Shown here in pieces: positions 8,410 to 15,804 of a stretch of DNA of 20,698 bases (positions are counted from its first letter, which is position 1; each line of letters opens with the position of its first letter). Made by a program: the position numbers and the translations under genes. The stretch spans positions 1-20,698 of the forward strand of contig JAAENB010000501.1 in the NCBI GenBank assembly GCA_024224995.1. The letters are read 5' to 3'. The notes beneath the pieces were generated by a model. The model did not search any database, was not told the origin of the DNA, and saw only the letters and a list, made by a program, of their open reading frames with translations. This DNA is from a bacterium. GTDB lineage: Bacteria; Spirochaetota; UBA4802; UBA5550.

Positions 8410-10557
8410 ATGAGTATTACCGGGGGATATATAGAATACCAGTATCAGGACCAGGTTGTATCAGGAAAGTTTTTACCTTCTTCGGATAATGATTTCCCCG
8501 GGTTGACAGTCTCAAGCCAGGAACTCACGGCAGATGGAGGAAACCGCCTGCGGGTAACGTGTACGGCTCAGGAAGATGAGGCAGTAGTTATACACAAAAT
8601 GTATCTTGAAACGGAAATTGAGCTCTTGCCCAAAGACAGGATCTTTTGCAATGGGTTTCAATCCTGGACCGAGAGCAGGGAATTCCGTGTTACTGAGCGG
8701 ATGAAACGAATCTCAATGATCCTGAATTTTTTAGGGGTGAGTTTCCACGGAGATTATACCATTTATCCTTATAGCGGAAAACGGGGGATCTTGCATAGTT
8801 ATACCTATAGTTATATACGCAGTGAGGAGAATTTTACTTTTTTCGGATCACTGGATGAATCAACAGGGTATACGATTTTTGCCTATAATACCAGGAGACC
8901 GGTATTGATTATCCAGAAAAATTGCAGGGGTCTGCACCTGTCCGAATCGTCCGGACCATACACGGCATTTGACGTATTGGAAATACAGGGAGATGAATCC
9001 GAAGAGGAACATATTTTTTCCGCCTATTTTAAACGGCTGGAACTCAGCAGGAACAGGGCACCGCTTGCCACCGGTTGGACGAGCTGGTATAATTATTATA
9101 CAGATGTAACAGAGGCCATTGTACTGGAAAATCTGAAAGCGTTCCGGGAAAATGATATTCCCATTGATGTTTTCCAGGTAGATGACGGGTACCAGCGTTC
9201 AGTTGGAGACTGGCTCAAGCAAAAGCTGACCTTTCCCTCGGGAATGGAGTATATCGCCGAGAAGATAAAAGATGCCGGTTATAAAGCCGGGTTATGGCTC
9301 GCGCCCTTTGTATGCGATAAGCACTCCATGATTTACTGGAATCACAGCGACTGGCTTCTCAGGGACGACAGGGGGAAACTTCAGCAGGCAGGATACGCTC
9401 CGCTCTGGGGAGGCGCGTTTTACGCCCTGGATATCTATAACAGCGAGGTACAGGATTATCTCAAAGAAGTTTTTCATACGGTATTTAATACCTGGAAATT
9501 CGACATGGTAAAGCTCGATTTTTTATATGCCGCAGCGTTACAGCCCAGGGACGATAAAACCCGCGGAGAGATCATGAACGATGCCATGAAGCTTTTACGT
9601 GAATGGGCCGGGGATAAATTGATCCTGGGATGCGGAGTACCGCTGGGATCCTCGTTTGGGAAGGTCGATTACTGTAGAATAGGGGGTGATATCGCACTGA
9701 AATGGGAAGACCGGCTGTTAAGGAAACTGGGATACCGGGAACGGGTATCCACTGTAAATTCATTAAAGAGCAGCATTGGCAGACGCCATTTAAACGGACC
9801 GGCATTTATCAATGATCCCGATGTGATACAACTGCGGAAAAAAAATACGAAACTGAACAGGGAGCAGCGGTATACCCTGCTGATGCTGAATAATATTTTT
9901 GGCGGCCTGGTTTTTACATCCGATAATATATCCCTCTATTCCGAAAAAAGAAAAAGACTCTTTTGTTCAATATTTCCGCTCATGGAAAAAAATAATATCC
10001 AGGTAAACCTGGAAAAGCGTTTGTATACCATATGTTTTGATATTAATAATAAATCATATATTGTATGCTCGAATTTTTCAAAGATGAAAAAACGGGTTGT
10101 TATAGGAGAAGAGACAGACGGATCGGTATACTTTCGAAATAACAGCGGAGAGAACAGCGGCGGTTTTATCCGCGGCGGAACGAAAATTACAATTCCGCCT
10201 TATGGATCGGTATGTTATCTTTGTGTGGAAGAAAGGGATTATACCATCGCCGGAACCACAGCGCACCTGTTTCCCGGAAGTGAAATATTATCGCTCATGG
10301 TATCGGAGAATAGTATAACCCTGGCGCAGGATGAAAAAGTGAGGAACAGTAATACGGTATTTATCCGGGTACCGGGAGCAGGGGAATATCTTGTTAATAA
10401 GGAAGAGGTTTCGGCTGAAGAAATATATGAAGATCTATACGTGGTAAAATTGTTGATAGAAAAAAGAAAAGAAGAAGAAAAAGAAGAAGAAAAAGAACAA
10501 GAAGTAGATAATCAAGCGGAAGACGCAGACAACGCAGATGAGTCAGATGAAACATAA
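8410..10557 (+). CDS. GH36-family alpha-galactosidase
   Basis: 715 residues with GGAGG 6 bases before the ATG and no signal peptide, so cytoplasmic. It hydrolyses alpha-1,6-linked galactose from oligosaccharides such as raffinose or melibiose. The N-terminal beta-sandwich is about residues 1-215. The TIM barrel has WTSWYNYY (223-230), VFQVDDGYQ (254-262), GLWLAPF (294-300), the nucleophile Asp370 in KLDFLY and the likely acid/base Asp427 in CRIGGD. It lacks the longer N-terminal region of some GH36 enzymes. The last ~33 residues (from about 683) are an odd Glu/Lys then Asp/Glu tail made from near-tandem GAAGAAGAAAAA codons. The 3' end overlaps the next gene by 20 bases, so the two are coupled. 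No sugar transporter is present in the window. The family is certain; exact substrate is not. Confidence 0.93.
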   Translation: MSITGGYIEYQYQDQVVSGKFLPSSDNDFPGLTVSSQELTADGGNRLRVTCTAQEDEAVVIHKMYLETEIELLPKDRIFCNGFQSWTESREFRVTERMKRISMILNFLGVSFHGDYTIYPYSGKRGILHSYTYSYIRSEENFTFFGSLDESTGYTIFAYNTRRPVLIIQKNCRGLHLSESSGPYTAFDVLEIQGDESEEEHIFSAYFKRLELSRNRAPLATGWTSWYNYYTDVTEAIVLENLKAFRENDIPIDVFQVDDGYQRSVGDWLKQKLTFPSGMEYIAEKIKDAGYKAGLWLAPFVCDKHSMIYWNHSDWLLRDDRGKLQQAGYAPLWGGAFYALDIYNSEVQDYLKEVFHTVFNTWKFDMVKLDFLYAAALQPRDDKTRGEIMNDAMKLLREWAGDKLILGCGVPLGSSFGKVDYCRIGGDIALKWEDRLLRKLGYRERVSTVNSLKSSIGRRHLNGPAFINDPDVIQLRKKNTKLNREQRYTLLMLNNIFGGLVFTSDNISLYSEKRKRLFCSIFPLMEKNNIQVNLEKRLYTICFDINNKSYIVCSNFSKMKKRVVIGEETDGSVYFRNNSGENSGGFIRGGTKITIPPYGSVCYLCVEERDYTIAGTTAHLFPGSEILSLMVSENSITLAQDEKVRNSNTVFIRVPGAGEYLVNKEEVSAEEIYEDLYVVKLLIEKRKEEEKEEEKEQEVDNQAEDADNADESDET
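10459..10506 (+). repeat. Purine-only simple repeat encoding the acidic/basic tail of the GH36 enzyme
   Basis: Imperfect tandem units of GAAGAAGAAAAA encode alternating runs of Glu and Lys. The tract is prone to slippage, but its length here keeps the frame open to the stop at 10557. Confidence 0.6.
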
Positions 10558-11479
10558 GAGTATTTTAATAATAGCAGATATCGAAGGCAGTTCCGGGTGC
10601 CGCAACTATGAAGATTCTTCTTTTATGACACCGGGATGGCCGCGGGCTTGTGTAGAAATGTCCCGGGATATTAATGCAGTAGTGGAAGCATTGTTTAATG
10701 CCGGGGTGGAAAATATCATCATAAAGGATTTTCACCGGACCGGGTACAACCTTATGCCCGAGCTTATTGACAAACGGGCAACTCTTGTATCGGGGTATAT
10801 AAGGGGCCCGGTACCGGGTCTTGGAGATCCGGGTAATTCCACGGGTCTTATGATGATTGGTATGCACGCGGCATCGGGAACAGAGGGGTTCCTTGCTCAT
10901 ACCATGACTTCCCGCATCGCAAGGCTGGAGGTAAACGGCGCGTTGATGACAGAGCTGGAACTTTTTTCCGCCTCACTGGCACCGTACGGATTAAAACCTG
11001 TCTTTTTTTCGGGATGCGCTGTGGCATCGGCCCAGGCACAGAGTATAATAGAAGGAATTGATGTGTACCCAATAGAGAAAGCCGCAGGTGCCGGGCATCT
11101 CGCAGGTGCCGGGCATCTCGATATTCCTGCATGGCGAACAGGACTGGCCAGGGCAGCGGTAAAGGCGCTTGGTAATGAAAGAACGGAACCGTACACACCG
11201 CAGGGACCGTTTGAGGCCCGGATAGTTATGAGAGACGGGGAAGCGGCAGCGGAAAAGATGGCAAAACGGTGGAAATTTGATTATACAGGCTCAACTATTT
11301 TTATAAATGCCCCGGATATGGAAAGCCTGTATTTTGAGTTTATTCGGCTTTGTTATTTGACACCATTAGTAGAGAAAATTTTGCCCTTTGGGCTTCGGTT
11401 ATTTAATTTATGGGGGCGGATAGGATTGGCCTGGGTAAGAAGAAAGGCCCGGGACCTAGTGCGGGATCCAGCGCTGTGA
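10538..11479 (+). CDS. M55-family D-aminopeptidase (DppA-like)
   Basis: 313 residues. All five zinc ligands of Bacillus DppA (Asp8, Glu10, His60, His104, Glu133) are found at a constant offset of six: Asp14 and Glu16 in ADIEG, His66 in KDFHRTGYN, His110 in IGMHAASG, and Glu139. The proposed catalytic His115 matches His121 in FLAHTM. The family cleaves N-terminal D-amino acids, such as D-Ala from D-Ala-D-Ala, suggesting recycling of peptidoglycan peptides. It is a soluble, normally decameric enzyme. It is longer than DppA (about 274 residues), with an extra C-terminal segment. An 18-base tandem duplication adds a second AGAGHL near residue 188. The start lies inside the GH36 tail. The 3' end overlaps the convergent unknown gene by 24 bases. 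Confidence 0.9.
   Translation: MSQMKHKSILIIADIEGSSGCRNYEDSSFMTPGWPRACVEMSRDINAVVEALFNAGVENIIIKDFHRTGYNLMPELIDKRATLVSGYIRGPVPGLGDPGNSTGLMMIGMHAASGTEGFLAHTMTSRIARLEVNGALMTELELFSASLAPYGLKPVFFSGCAVASAQAQSIIEGIDVYPIEKAAGAGHLAGAGHLDIPAWRTGLARAAVKALGNERTEPYTPQGPFEARIVMRDGEAAAEKMAKRWKFDYTGSTIFINAPDMESLYFEFIRLCYLTPLVEKILPFGLRLFNLWGRIGLAWVRRKARDLVRDPAL
11083..11120 (+). repeat. 18-base perfect tandem duplication inside the M55 gene
   Basis: CGCAGGTGCCGGGCATCT occurs twice back to back (11083-11100 and 11101-11118), extended by two bases. It is in frame and duplicates six residues (AGAGHL). A recent slippage event in a surface loop is the simplest explanation. Confidence 0.95.
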
Positions 11480-12439
11480 TGAAAGGAGGTAGCACATGAT
11501 GTGTTCCTCAATAGTTTTTTTCGGGCCTGGTGTTTCCGCCCGCTTACGGAAGCGGGCATTCAATTTTCTGTCGCGGAAGAAGCGGTACATTTCCCTGGGG
11601 TCGGCAATATCAAAATCATCGTACAATTTTTTATGGCTCATGAGAGATTCCAGATCTTTCCGGGTAATAACCGAAAGCCCCTGGTCTTCCATTTTTTTTC
11701 GCAGATCGTTCAGTTCTTCATAGGCAAGGGAAAAAAGGAATTCTTCCAATGATTCAAACACTTCTTCCGAATTTTCGTTTTCCAGGAGAAATTCTTCCCA
11801 TACCGGGTCCAGGTTGGCCGACATCTGGCAGAGCTCCATTGTACCCATAAGGGTGCCGAAAATTGGAATGAGGCGTTTCCTGGCCTCCCACATGGAATTA
11901 AGGATAGGAGCAAAATCACTTACCCCTTCATTCAGGCGGTATTCCCAGACATTGGCCAGGAGAAACCCGGCCCTGTTGCGAATGGTGTCATTGGATTCTT
12001 TATCTTCGAGAATAGCCAGAAATACTTCTTCCCCCATAATGGTATAAATGGTGTCGGCAATAAATTTTGTAATAATGGGAACTTTTTCGTTCAGTTCGGG
12101 AAGCTCTTTTACAATCATGGAGAGCATGTTAAAAAAGCTGATTTTGGCAACCAGGAATCCTTTGCCCAAAACGGCTTTGGTGGGCGTATACATGATTTTA
12201 TCCTGTCCCTCTTTTGTGCTGAGCATTTCCATGAGGGTGCCGACTGAGCGGGAAACATTACAGAGTTTGCTGGTCGCGAGTATTGAAGGATATTGAGAAA
12301 TAGCCCGGACAAGTTCAACCAGGGCATCAATGTTCTTTTTGATCCTCCCGGCTTCCTCTGTCATATTGTTTTGAGTTATAACCGAAATAGAATGGTAAAT
12401 AAGATCGCTTTCTTCGTCGTTAAATATGACCAATCCCAT
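11456..12439 (-). CDS. 327-residue all-helical protein of unknown function
   Basis: Starts MGLVIFNDEESDLIYHSISV. No membrane helix, signal peptide or Cys cluster is visible. The sequence is rich in Leu, Glu, Ile and Met in heptad-like helices through about residue 250, then a charged stretch (DPREMYRFFRDRKLNARFRKR) near residues 282-302. The helical repeats could be HEAT/ARM-like, but no family is recognised. The long uninterrupted frame and neighbour spacing support a real gene. No clear Shine-Dalgarno precedes the ATG; a second Met is at residue 26. The C-terminal end overlaps the M55 gene by 24 bases on the opposite strand, so the terminal residues of both are constrained together. Confidence 0.75.
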   Translation of the reverse strand: MGLVIFNDEESDLIYHSISVITQNNMTEEAGRIKKNIDALVELVRAISQYPSILATSKLCNVSRSVGTLMEMLSTKEGQDKIMYTPTKAVLGKGFLVAKISFFNMLSMIVKELPELNEKVPIITKFIADTIYTIMGEEVFLAILEDKESNDTIRNRAGFLLANVWEYRLNEGVSDFAPILNSMWEARKRLIPIFGTLMGTMELCQMSANLDPVWEEFLLENENSEEVFESLEEFLFSLAYEELNDLRKKMEDQGLSVITRKDLESLMSHKKLYDDFDIADPREMYRFFRDRKLNARFRKRAETPGPKKTIEEHIMCYLLSSQRWIPH

Positions 12440-12637
12440 AATTTTACTGTTAATCCCAATGAATATATATTACTTAAATAAGCTTTTATACACCCGGCAT
12501 TCTAGCGCAAAAGATAAAAATATACAAGTATAAATCCTTCAGGGAAATAAAAAGTATGATATGAATTCACCTTAACGATTGTGTAGTTTTTGATGTGTAC
12601 TTGTAGTATCTAAAAAAATAAATAAAATATTTAAGAC

Positions 12638-12666
12638 TTGATCAAATATAATTAACTTTTTAATAT
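12638..12666 (+). promoter_or_regulatory. Sigma70 promoter for the PAP2 gene, predicting a leaderless mRNA
   Basis: TTGATC at 12638-12643, exactly 17 bases, then TAATAT at 12661-12666. Seven bases later is the GTG at 12674, with no Shine-Dalgarno between them. This supports the GTG as the true start and a transcript beginning at or very near it. Confidence 0.55.
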
Positions 12667-12673
12667 ATTCCCT

Positions 12674-13585
12674 GTGAATACTATTACTGAAATATTTTTT
12701 GGGGAAGCCATTCTTAATACAATGCACCTTTTTATTGGTGACTGGTTCGACTCCGTTATGATCGTTGTTACCAATATGGGAAACGTATGTTCCGTGATTA
12801 TAATTGTCCCCGTACTTTATTGGTGTTACGACAAAAAAGCAGCGCTGAGAATAAGTTATCTTTTTATTGCTTCACTGATACTGAATGCCGCTGCCAAGGC
12901 AGTGTTTAATTCTTCCCGTCCTAACCCGGAGGCCCTGGTACCGGCGGTGCAAAAACTGACTGGCGGTCATAAACCCTCAAGTCCCGGTTTCCCCAGCGGG
13001 CATAGCCAGGCCGCTGCAATATTGTGGGGCACGTTCTATTATTATTATAGAAAAAAGTTGATAGCCATAAGCGCTATTGCTGCTGTTCTTCTTGTTTCTT
13101 ATTCGAGAATATACCTGGGAGTCCATTTCCTGGGGGATGTTCTGGGCGCATACCTGTTTGTCATGCTCTTGCTGATACTGATTATTCCCCGTATGGCAAA
13201 GCTGGAAACGGGGATTGGGTACATAAATGAGGTGATTCTAATACTGCTGCTTGTGCTTATTCCCCTGGGGCTGGCTTATTTTTTTGGCGGAACGTTTATT
13301 TGCGCTTCAATGGGTCTTTTTGCCGGTTTTTCCGCAGGAGCTGTTGCCGCGAAAAATATAGATTTTTGTTCTAAAAATAAGGTTTTTTATAATTGTATCA
13401 AGATTCTAATCGGGTATAGCGGTTTTTTTCTAATTGCGGGAGGGGGCGGCAAGGTTCTTTCGCTGGTCCCGGAGCTGGTTCCGGAGTCCGGTTTTGTTCT
13501 GTTCATGGTTGCGGGTTTGTGGATATCATTTATGGCACCATTTATTTTTTCCAGGTTTAAGTCATTACAAGGCAGTTACAAATAG
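12674..13585 (+). CDS. PAP2-family membrane phosphatase
   Basis: 303 residues with about seven hydrophobic helices. The three PAP2 motifs are present in order: K-x6-RP as KAVFNSSRP (near residue 75), PSGH in PGFPSGHSQ (near 110), and SRxxxGxHxxxD as SRIYLGVHFLGD (near 150), with the two catalytic His residues. Family members remove phosphate from lipid phosphates such as undecaprenyl pyrophosphate or phosphatidic acid at the outer face of the membrane. The early TNMGN and YWCYDKK segments are typical of a bacterial subgroup. Start: the GTG is supported by the promoter just upstream; an ATG at 12722 would drop 16 residues. The gene runs 9 bases ahead of a regulator gene, probably one transcript. 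Confidence 0.88.
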   Translation: MNTITEIFFGEAILNTMHLFIGDWFDSVMIVVTNMGNVCSVIIIVPVLYWCYDKKAALRISYLFIASLILNAAAKAVFNSSRPNPEALVPAVQKLTGGHKPSSPGFPSGHSQAAAILWGTFYYYYRKKLIAISAIAAVLLVSYSRIYLGVHFLGDVLGAYLFVMLLLILIIPRMAKLETGIGYINEVILILLLVLIPLGLAYFFGGTFICASMGLFAGFSAGAVAAKNIDFCSKNKVFYNCIKILIGYSGFFLIAGGGGKVLSLVPELVPESGFVLFMVAGLWISFMAPFIFSRFKSLQGSYK

Positions 13586-13594
13586 AGGTAGAGA

Positions 13595-14500
13595 ATGTCA
13601 AAGGATATGATGAACACAAAAGAGGTTGCCGCCTATCTTGGGATACACGAGAAGCAGGTTTACGCTCTTATAAAAGCGAATAAAATTCCCTGTACCCGGA
13701 TTACGGGAAAATGGCTCTTTCCCCTGCACCTTATTGACGAATGGATCAATGGTGACGCGGAAGAAAAGATGAGCGGGATTCAAGGGAAAAGAACCGGAGA
13801 AGCGCTTTTATCTGCCGGCAGTAATGACCCTGTTCTGGATATATTGCTTAGTTATATGAAACAGGCGCATCCCGGTTTGTATATTTTTACCTGTAATACC
13901 GGCAGTACCGACGGCCTCATGCGCCTTAATGAAGGGTTAACCGATATTTCCTGGTGCCATCTTCTTGATCCGAAAACCGGAGAATACAATATTCCCCATC
14001 TTAAAGAGTATCTCCCCGGTAAAAAAATCGCGATTGTTCATCTTTTTTACCGGGAACTGGGGCTGCTCTATTCTTCTGAGTTTGCCGGTACAATTAAGGG
14101 TTTTGAAGACCTGGTCAGTGAGAAGGTTAAGTTTATTAATCGCCAGGAAGGTTCGGGAACTCGTATTCTTCTTGATTATAAACTGGGAGAACTGGGAATA
14201 AATCCTGAATTAATTAATGGGTATGCCGGAGAAGTATATACTCATATGGAAGTTGGGCTTTCTATTCTTTCCGGTGAGGCTAATGCAGGAATGGGAACCG
14301 TGGCTATTGCCAATCTTTTAGGGCTTGAATTTGTTCCTGTTGTAAAAGAAAGTTTCGACATGGTTCTTTCACAGGAAACCTTTTTTAAAAAAGGTGTTCA
14401 GGCTTTTATTGAAACACTGAACACCTCGGAATTCAGAAAAAAAATCGCTTCCCTGGGTAGTTATGATTTTGCCGAGTCAGGTAAAATTATTCATTCGTAA
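13595..14500 (+). CDS. Excisionase-type helix-turn-helix fused to a periplasmic-binding-protein-like domain
   Basis: 301 residues. Residues 5-52 form an excisionase/MerR-type helix-turn-helix with the MNTKEVAAYLGIHEKQVYAL signature and GKWLFPLHLIDEWI. Residues about 70-285 form a PBP-like ligand-binding domain (SDDPVL-type start, TGSTDGL, GSGTRILLD, MGTVAIANLLG), like PF12727 proteins seen with molybdate/tungstate uptake genes. It is a one-component regulator that should sense a small ligand directly in the cytosol. No transporter gene lies nearby, so the ligand is unknown; the neighbour is the PAP2 phosphatase. GAGG overlaps the end of the PAP2 gene 6-7 bases before the ATG, indicating coupled translation. 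Confidence 0.85.
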   Translation: MSKDMMNTKEVAAYLGIHEKQVYALIKANKIPCTRITGKWLFPLHLIDEWINGDAEEKMSGIQGKRTGEALLSAGSNDPVLDILLSYMKQAHPGLYIFTCNTGSTDGLMRLNEGLTDISWCHLLDPKTGEYNIPHLKEYLPGKKIAIVHLFYRELGLLYSSEFAGTIKGFEDLVSEKVKFINRQEGSGTRILLDYKLGELGINPELINGYAGEVYTHMEVGLSILSGEANAGMGTVAIANLLGLEFVPVVKESFDMVLSQETFFKKGVQAFIETLNTSEFRKKIASLGSYDFAESGKIIHS

Positions 14501-14521
14501 CGCAGGACTTTTTGTTTTTCC

Positions 14522-14707
14522 TTAGTGTACATGTACCCCGTTTTTTATTTCCATTACAAATTCACGGGCCTTTTTTTTAGGGACATCTTCATGCACAAGC
14601 TGATCTATTATCTCTACATCCTGCTCCCCACTTATGAGCATAATGGCGATTTCTTCTGCCAGGGAGTGAATTGTTTCGTGTTTTTGGACCAGTAGTGTTT
14701 CTCTCAT
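14522..14707 (-). CDS. 61-residue unknown protein
   Basis: Starts MRETLLVQKHETIHSLAEEI. Two short amphipathic helices are followed by an IIDQLVHEDVPKKKAREFV segment, a pattern (I-I-x-x-L-V-x-x-x-x-P-x-x-x-A-x-x-F-V) seen in many small helical proteins. It has a proper AGAGG 8 bases before the ATG and a strong promoter upstream, so it is probably expressed. Convergent with the regulator gene, divergent from the flavin-reductase gene. No function recognised. Confidence 0.65.
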   Translation of the reverse strand: MRETLLVQKHETIHSLAEEIAIMLISGEQDVEIIDQLVHEDVPKKKAREFVMEIKNGVHVH

Positions 14708-14750
14708 TTTAGCGCCTCTTGTTATTTTCTATTTTTTCTATTTATTAAAT

Positions 14751-14779
14751 AATATAAGGTTTTCCGCGCGGGTTGTCAA
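14751..14779 (-). promoter_or_regulatory. Sigma70 promoter for the 61-residue gene
   Basis: On the minus strand: perfect TTGACA (14779-14774), 17-base spacer, TATATT (14756-14751). Leader of about 37 bases. Confidence 0.7.
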
Positions 14780-14841
14780 TAATCCGGGAATAAACGCTAC
14801 CTGGGAGGGAATGAACAACAGGATTTTGTGAAGATTTTTTA

Positions 14842-14870
14842 TTGACACAATGAGTTGTAAACGGTATTTT
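14842..14870 (+). promoter_or_regulatory. Sigma70 promoter for the flavin-reductase-like gene
   Basis: Perfect TTGACA at 14842-14847, 17-base spacer, TATTTT at 14865-14870. Start near 14877 rules out an upstream ATG at 14850 and fixes the gene start at 14904. Confidence 0.7.
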
Positions 14871-14903
14871 TTAAGCGCGATAATAAGGAGCAAGGGGAGT
14901 ATT

Positions 14904-15470
14904 ATGACTAACACAAAAAAAGTATCACTACCAATAAAAGACTCACACCGGGTAATAAACCCGGGACCGGTAATCCTGGTCTCATCGGGCAATGAGGAAG
15001 CAAGGACGATATCAACAATAGCATGGCATATGCCCGTAAGCAGCAGTCCCAAACTTGTGGGAGTGGCCCTGGCGCATAAGCGGTATACACTGGAGTTGAT
15101 AAAACAGTCGAACTGTTTTTGCGTAAATGTACCCGATCATAAAATCCTGGAACAGGTGGTATTCTGCGGAACCTATTCCGGCAGAAAAATTGATAAATAC
15201 AAGGAAACAGGGCTCACACCGGCAGCGTGTAAGGCAATAGGGGGCTTTTATGTTGATGAATGCGTGGCCCATATAGAATGTGAGGTGGCGGAGCTTATAG
15301 AAGCAGGGGATCATACAATAGTGCTGGGAAAGGTCGTGGAAGCCTATACCAATGAAGAATTAATAACTCAGGATGGTGTAATTGATATAAATAAAGTGGA
15401 ATTGATCCAGCATCTGGGCGGCTCTCATTTTGGAACCCTGAAAAAAAAGCATCCCCTGGCTAATGTATAA
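14904..15470 (+). CDS. Flavin-reductase-like FMN-binding protein
   Basis: 188 residues with AAGGGGAG about 6 bases before the ATG. It shows the FMN-binding split-barrel pattern of PF01613: INPGPVILVSSGN near residue 19, ARTISTIAWHMPVSSSPKLV near 35-54, then the YTLELIKQSNCFCVNVPD stretch near 63-80 and GGSHFGTL at the end. Members bind FMN and act as NAD(P)H:flavin reductases or small flavoproteins; the partner enzyme is not evident here. A frame open upstream to an ATG at 14850 is rejected because that ATG falls inside the promoter. It lacks any rubredoxin or rubrerythrin partner. The gene stands alone with its own promoter. Confidence 0.85.
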   Translation: MTNTKKVSLPIKDSHRVINPGPVILVSSGNEEARTISTIAWHMPVSSSPKLVGVALAHKRYTLELIKQSNCFCVNVPDHKILEQVVFCGTYSGRKIDKYKETGLTPAACKAIGGFYVDECVAHIECEVAELIEAGDHTIVLGKVVEAYTNEELITQDGVIDINKVELIQHLGGSHFGTLKKKHPLANV

Positions 15471-15486
15471 TAAAAATATACTTGAT

Positions 15487-15514
15487 TTGCAGCCTATTTA
15501 TATAGCACTATAGT
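15487..15514 (+). promoter_or_regulatory. Candidate promoter for the MshEN / HD-GYP pair
   Basis: TTGCAG at 15487-15492, 16-base spacer, TATAGT at 15509-15514. Leader of about 26 bases before the ATG at 15547. The -35 is only partly conserved. Confidence 0.35.
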
Positions 15515-15546
15515 AACAGTAATAGTTTAAAGTTGGAGGCTTTTAA

Positions 15547-15753
15547 ATGAGTTATATGAAAATAGGAGAACTCCTGGTTCGGAGCGGGAGAATAACGAAA
15601 GTGCAGCTGGATAAGGCATTGGAACACCAGGGGAAAGAAGGCGGTCTGCTGGGTAAGGTTTTAGTAGATCTTGGATATATTCAGAATGATAACCTCATGA
15701 AGGTGCTCAGTAAACAAAGAGAGTCAAAGATTACCGATAATTTGTCGATATAA
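15547..15753 (+). CDS. Free-standing MshEN c-di-GMP-binding domain protein
   Basis: 68 residues, nearly all one domain. Two 24-residue motifs of the type (R/K)hGxxLxxxGxxxxxxLxxxLxxQ lie at residues 5-28 and 34-57, separated by exactly five residues, the layout described for the MshEN c-di-GMP receptor (the N-terminal domain of MshE/GspE/PilB-type ATPases). Gly7, Leu10, Gly14, Leu21, Leu25, Gln28 and Gly36, Leu39, Gly43, Leu50, Leu54, Gln57 are all in place; the first basic residue is Lys5 instead of the usual Arg. No ATPase or other domain follows, so it must act as a small adaptor. GGAGG lies 7 bases before the ATG. The HD-GYP gene follows about 50 bases later, linking it to c-di-GMP signalling. 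Confidence 0.85.
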   Translation: MSYMKIGELLVRSGRITKVQLDKALEHQGKEGGLLGKVLVDLGYIQNDNLMKVLSKQRESKITDNLSI

Positions 15754-15804
15754 TAAATAGAAAGAGCCGGAATAAGACAAATAATCTATTGATTGAGAGA
15801 AGCA

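Noticed and set aside
10565..11198. Minus-strand frames opposite the M55 peptidase
   Set aside because: The plus-strand enzyme has all its zinc ligands, and the antisense products are Pro/Arg/Ser-rich without family features.
11496..12296. Several plus-strand frames opposite the 327-residue gene
   Set aside because: They are short and mutually overlapping, while the minus-strand frame is long and continuous.
12440..12660. Search for tRNA, small genes or a CRISPR array in the AT-rich spacers (12440-12660, 335-593, 6554-6762, 17041-17237)
   Set aside because: No cloverleaf-like arms, no spaced direct repeats and no credible frames beyond those listed; only promoters and hairpins were seen.
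14526..14535. GTACATGTAC palindrome
   Set aside because: It is inside the last codons of the 61-residue gene, encoding alternating His and Val, and has no sign of a regulatory role.
14850..14903. Longer version of the flavin-reductase gene starting at 14850
   Set aside because: This ATG lies between the -35 and -10 boxes of a strong promoter and lacks a Shine-Dalgarno; the ATG at 14904 has a good one.
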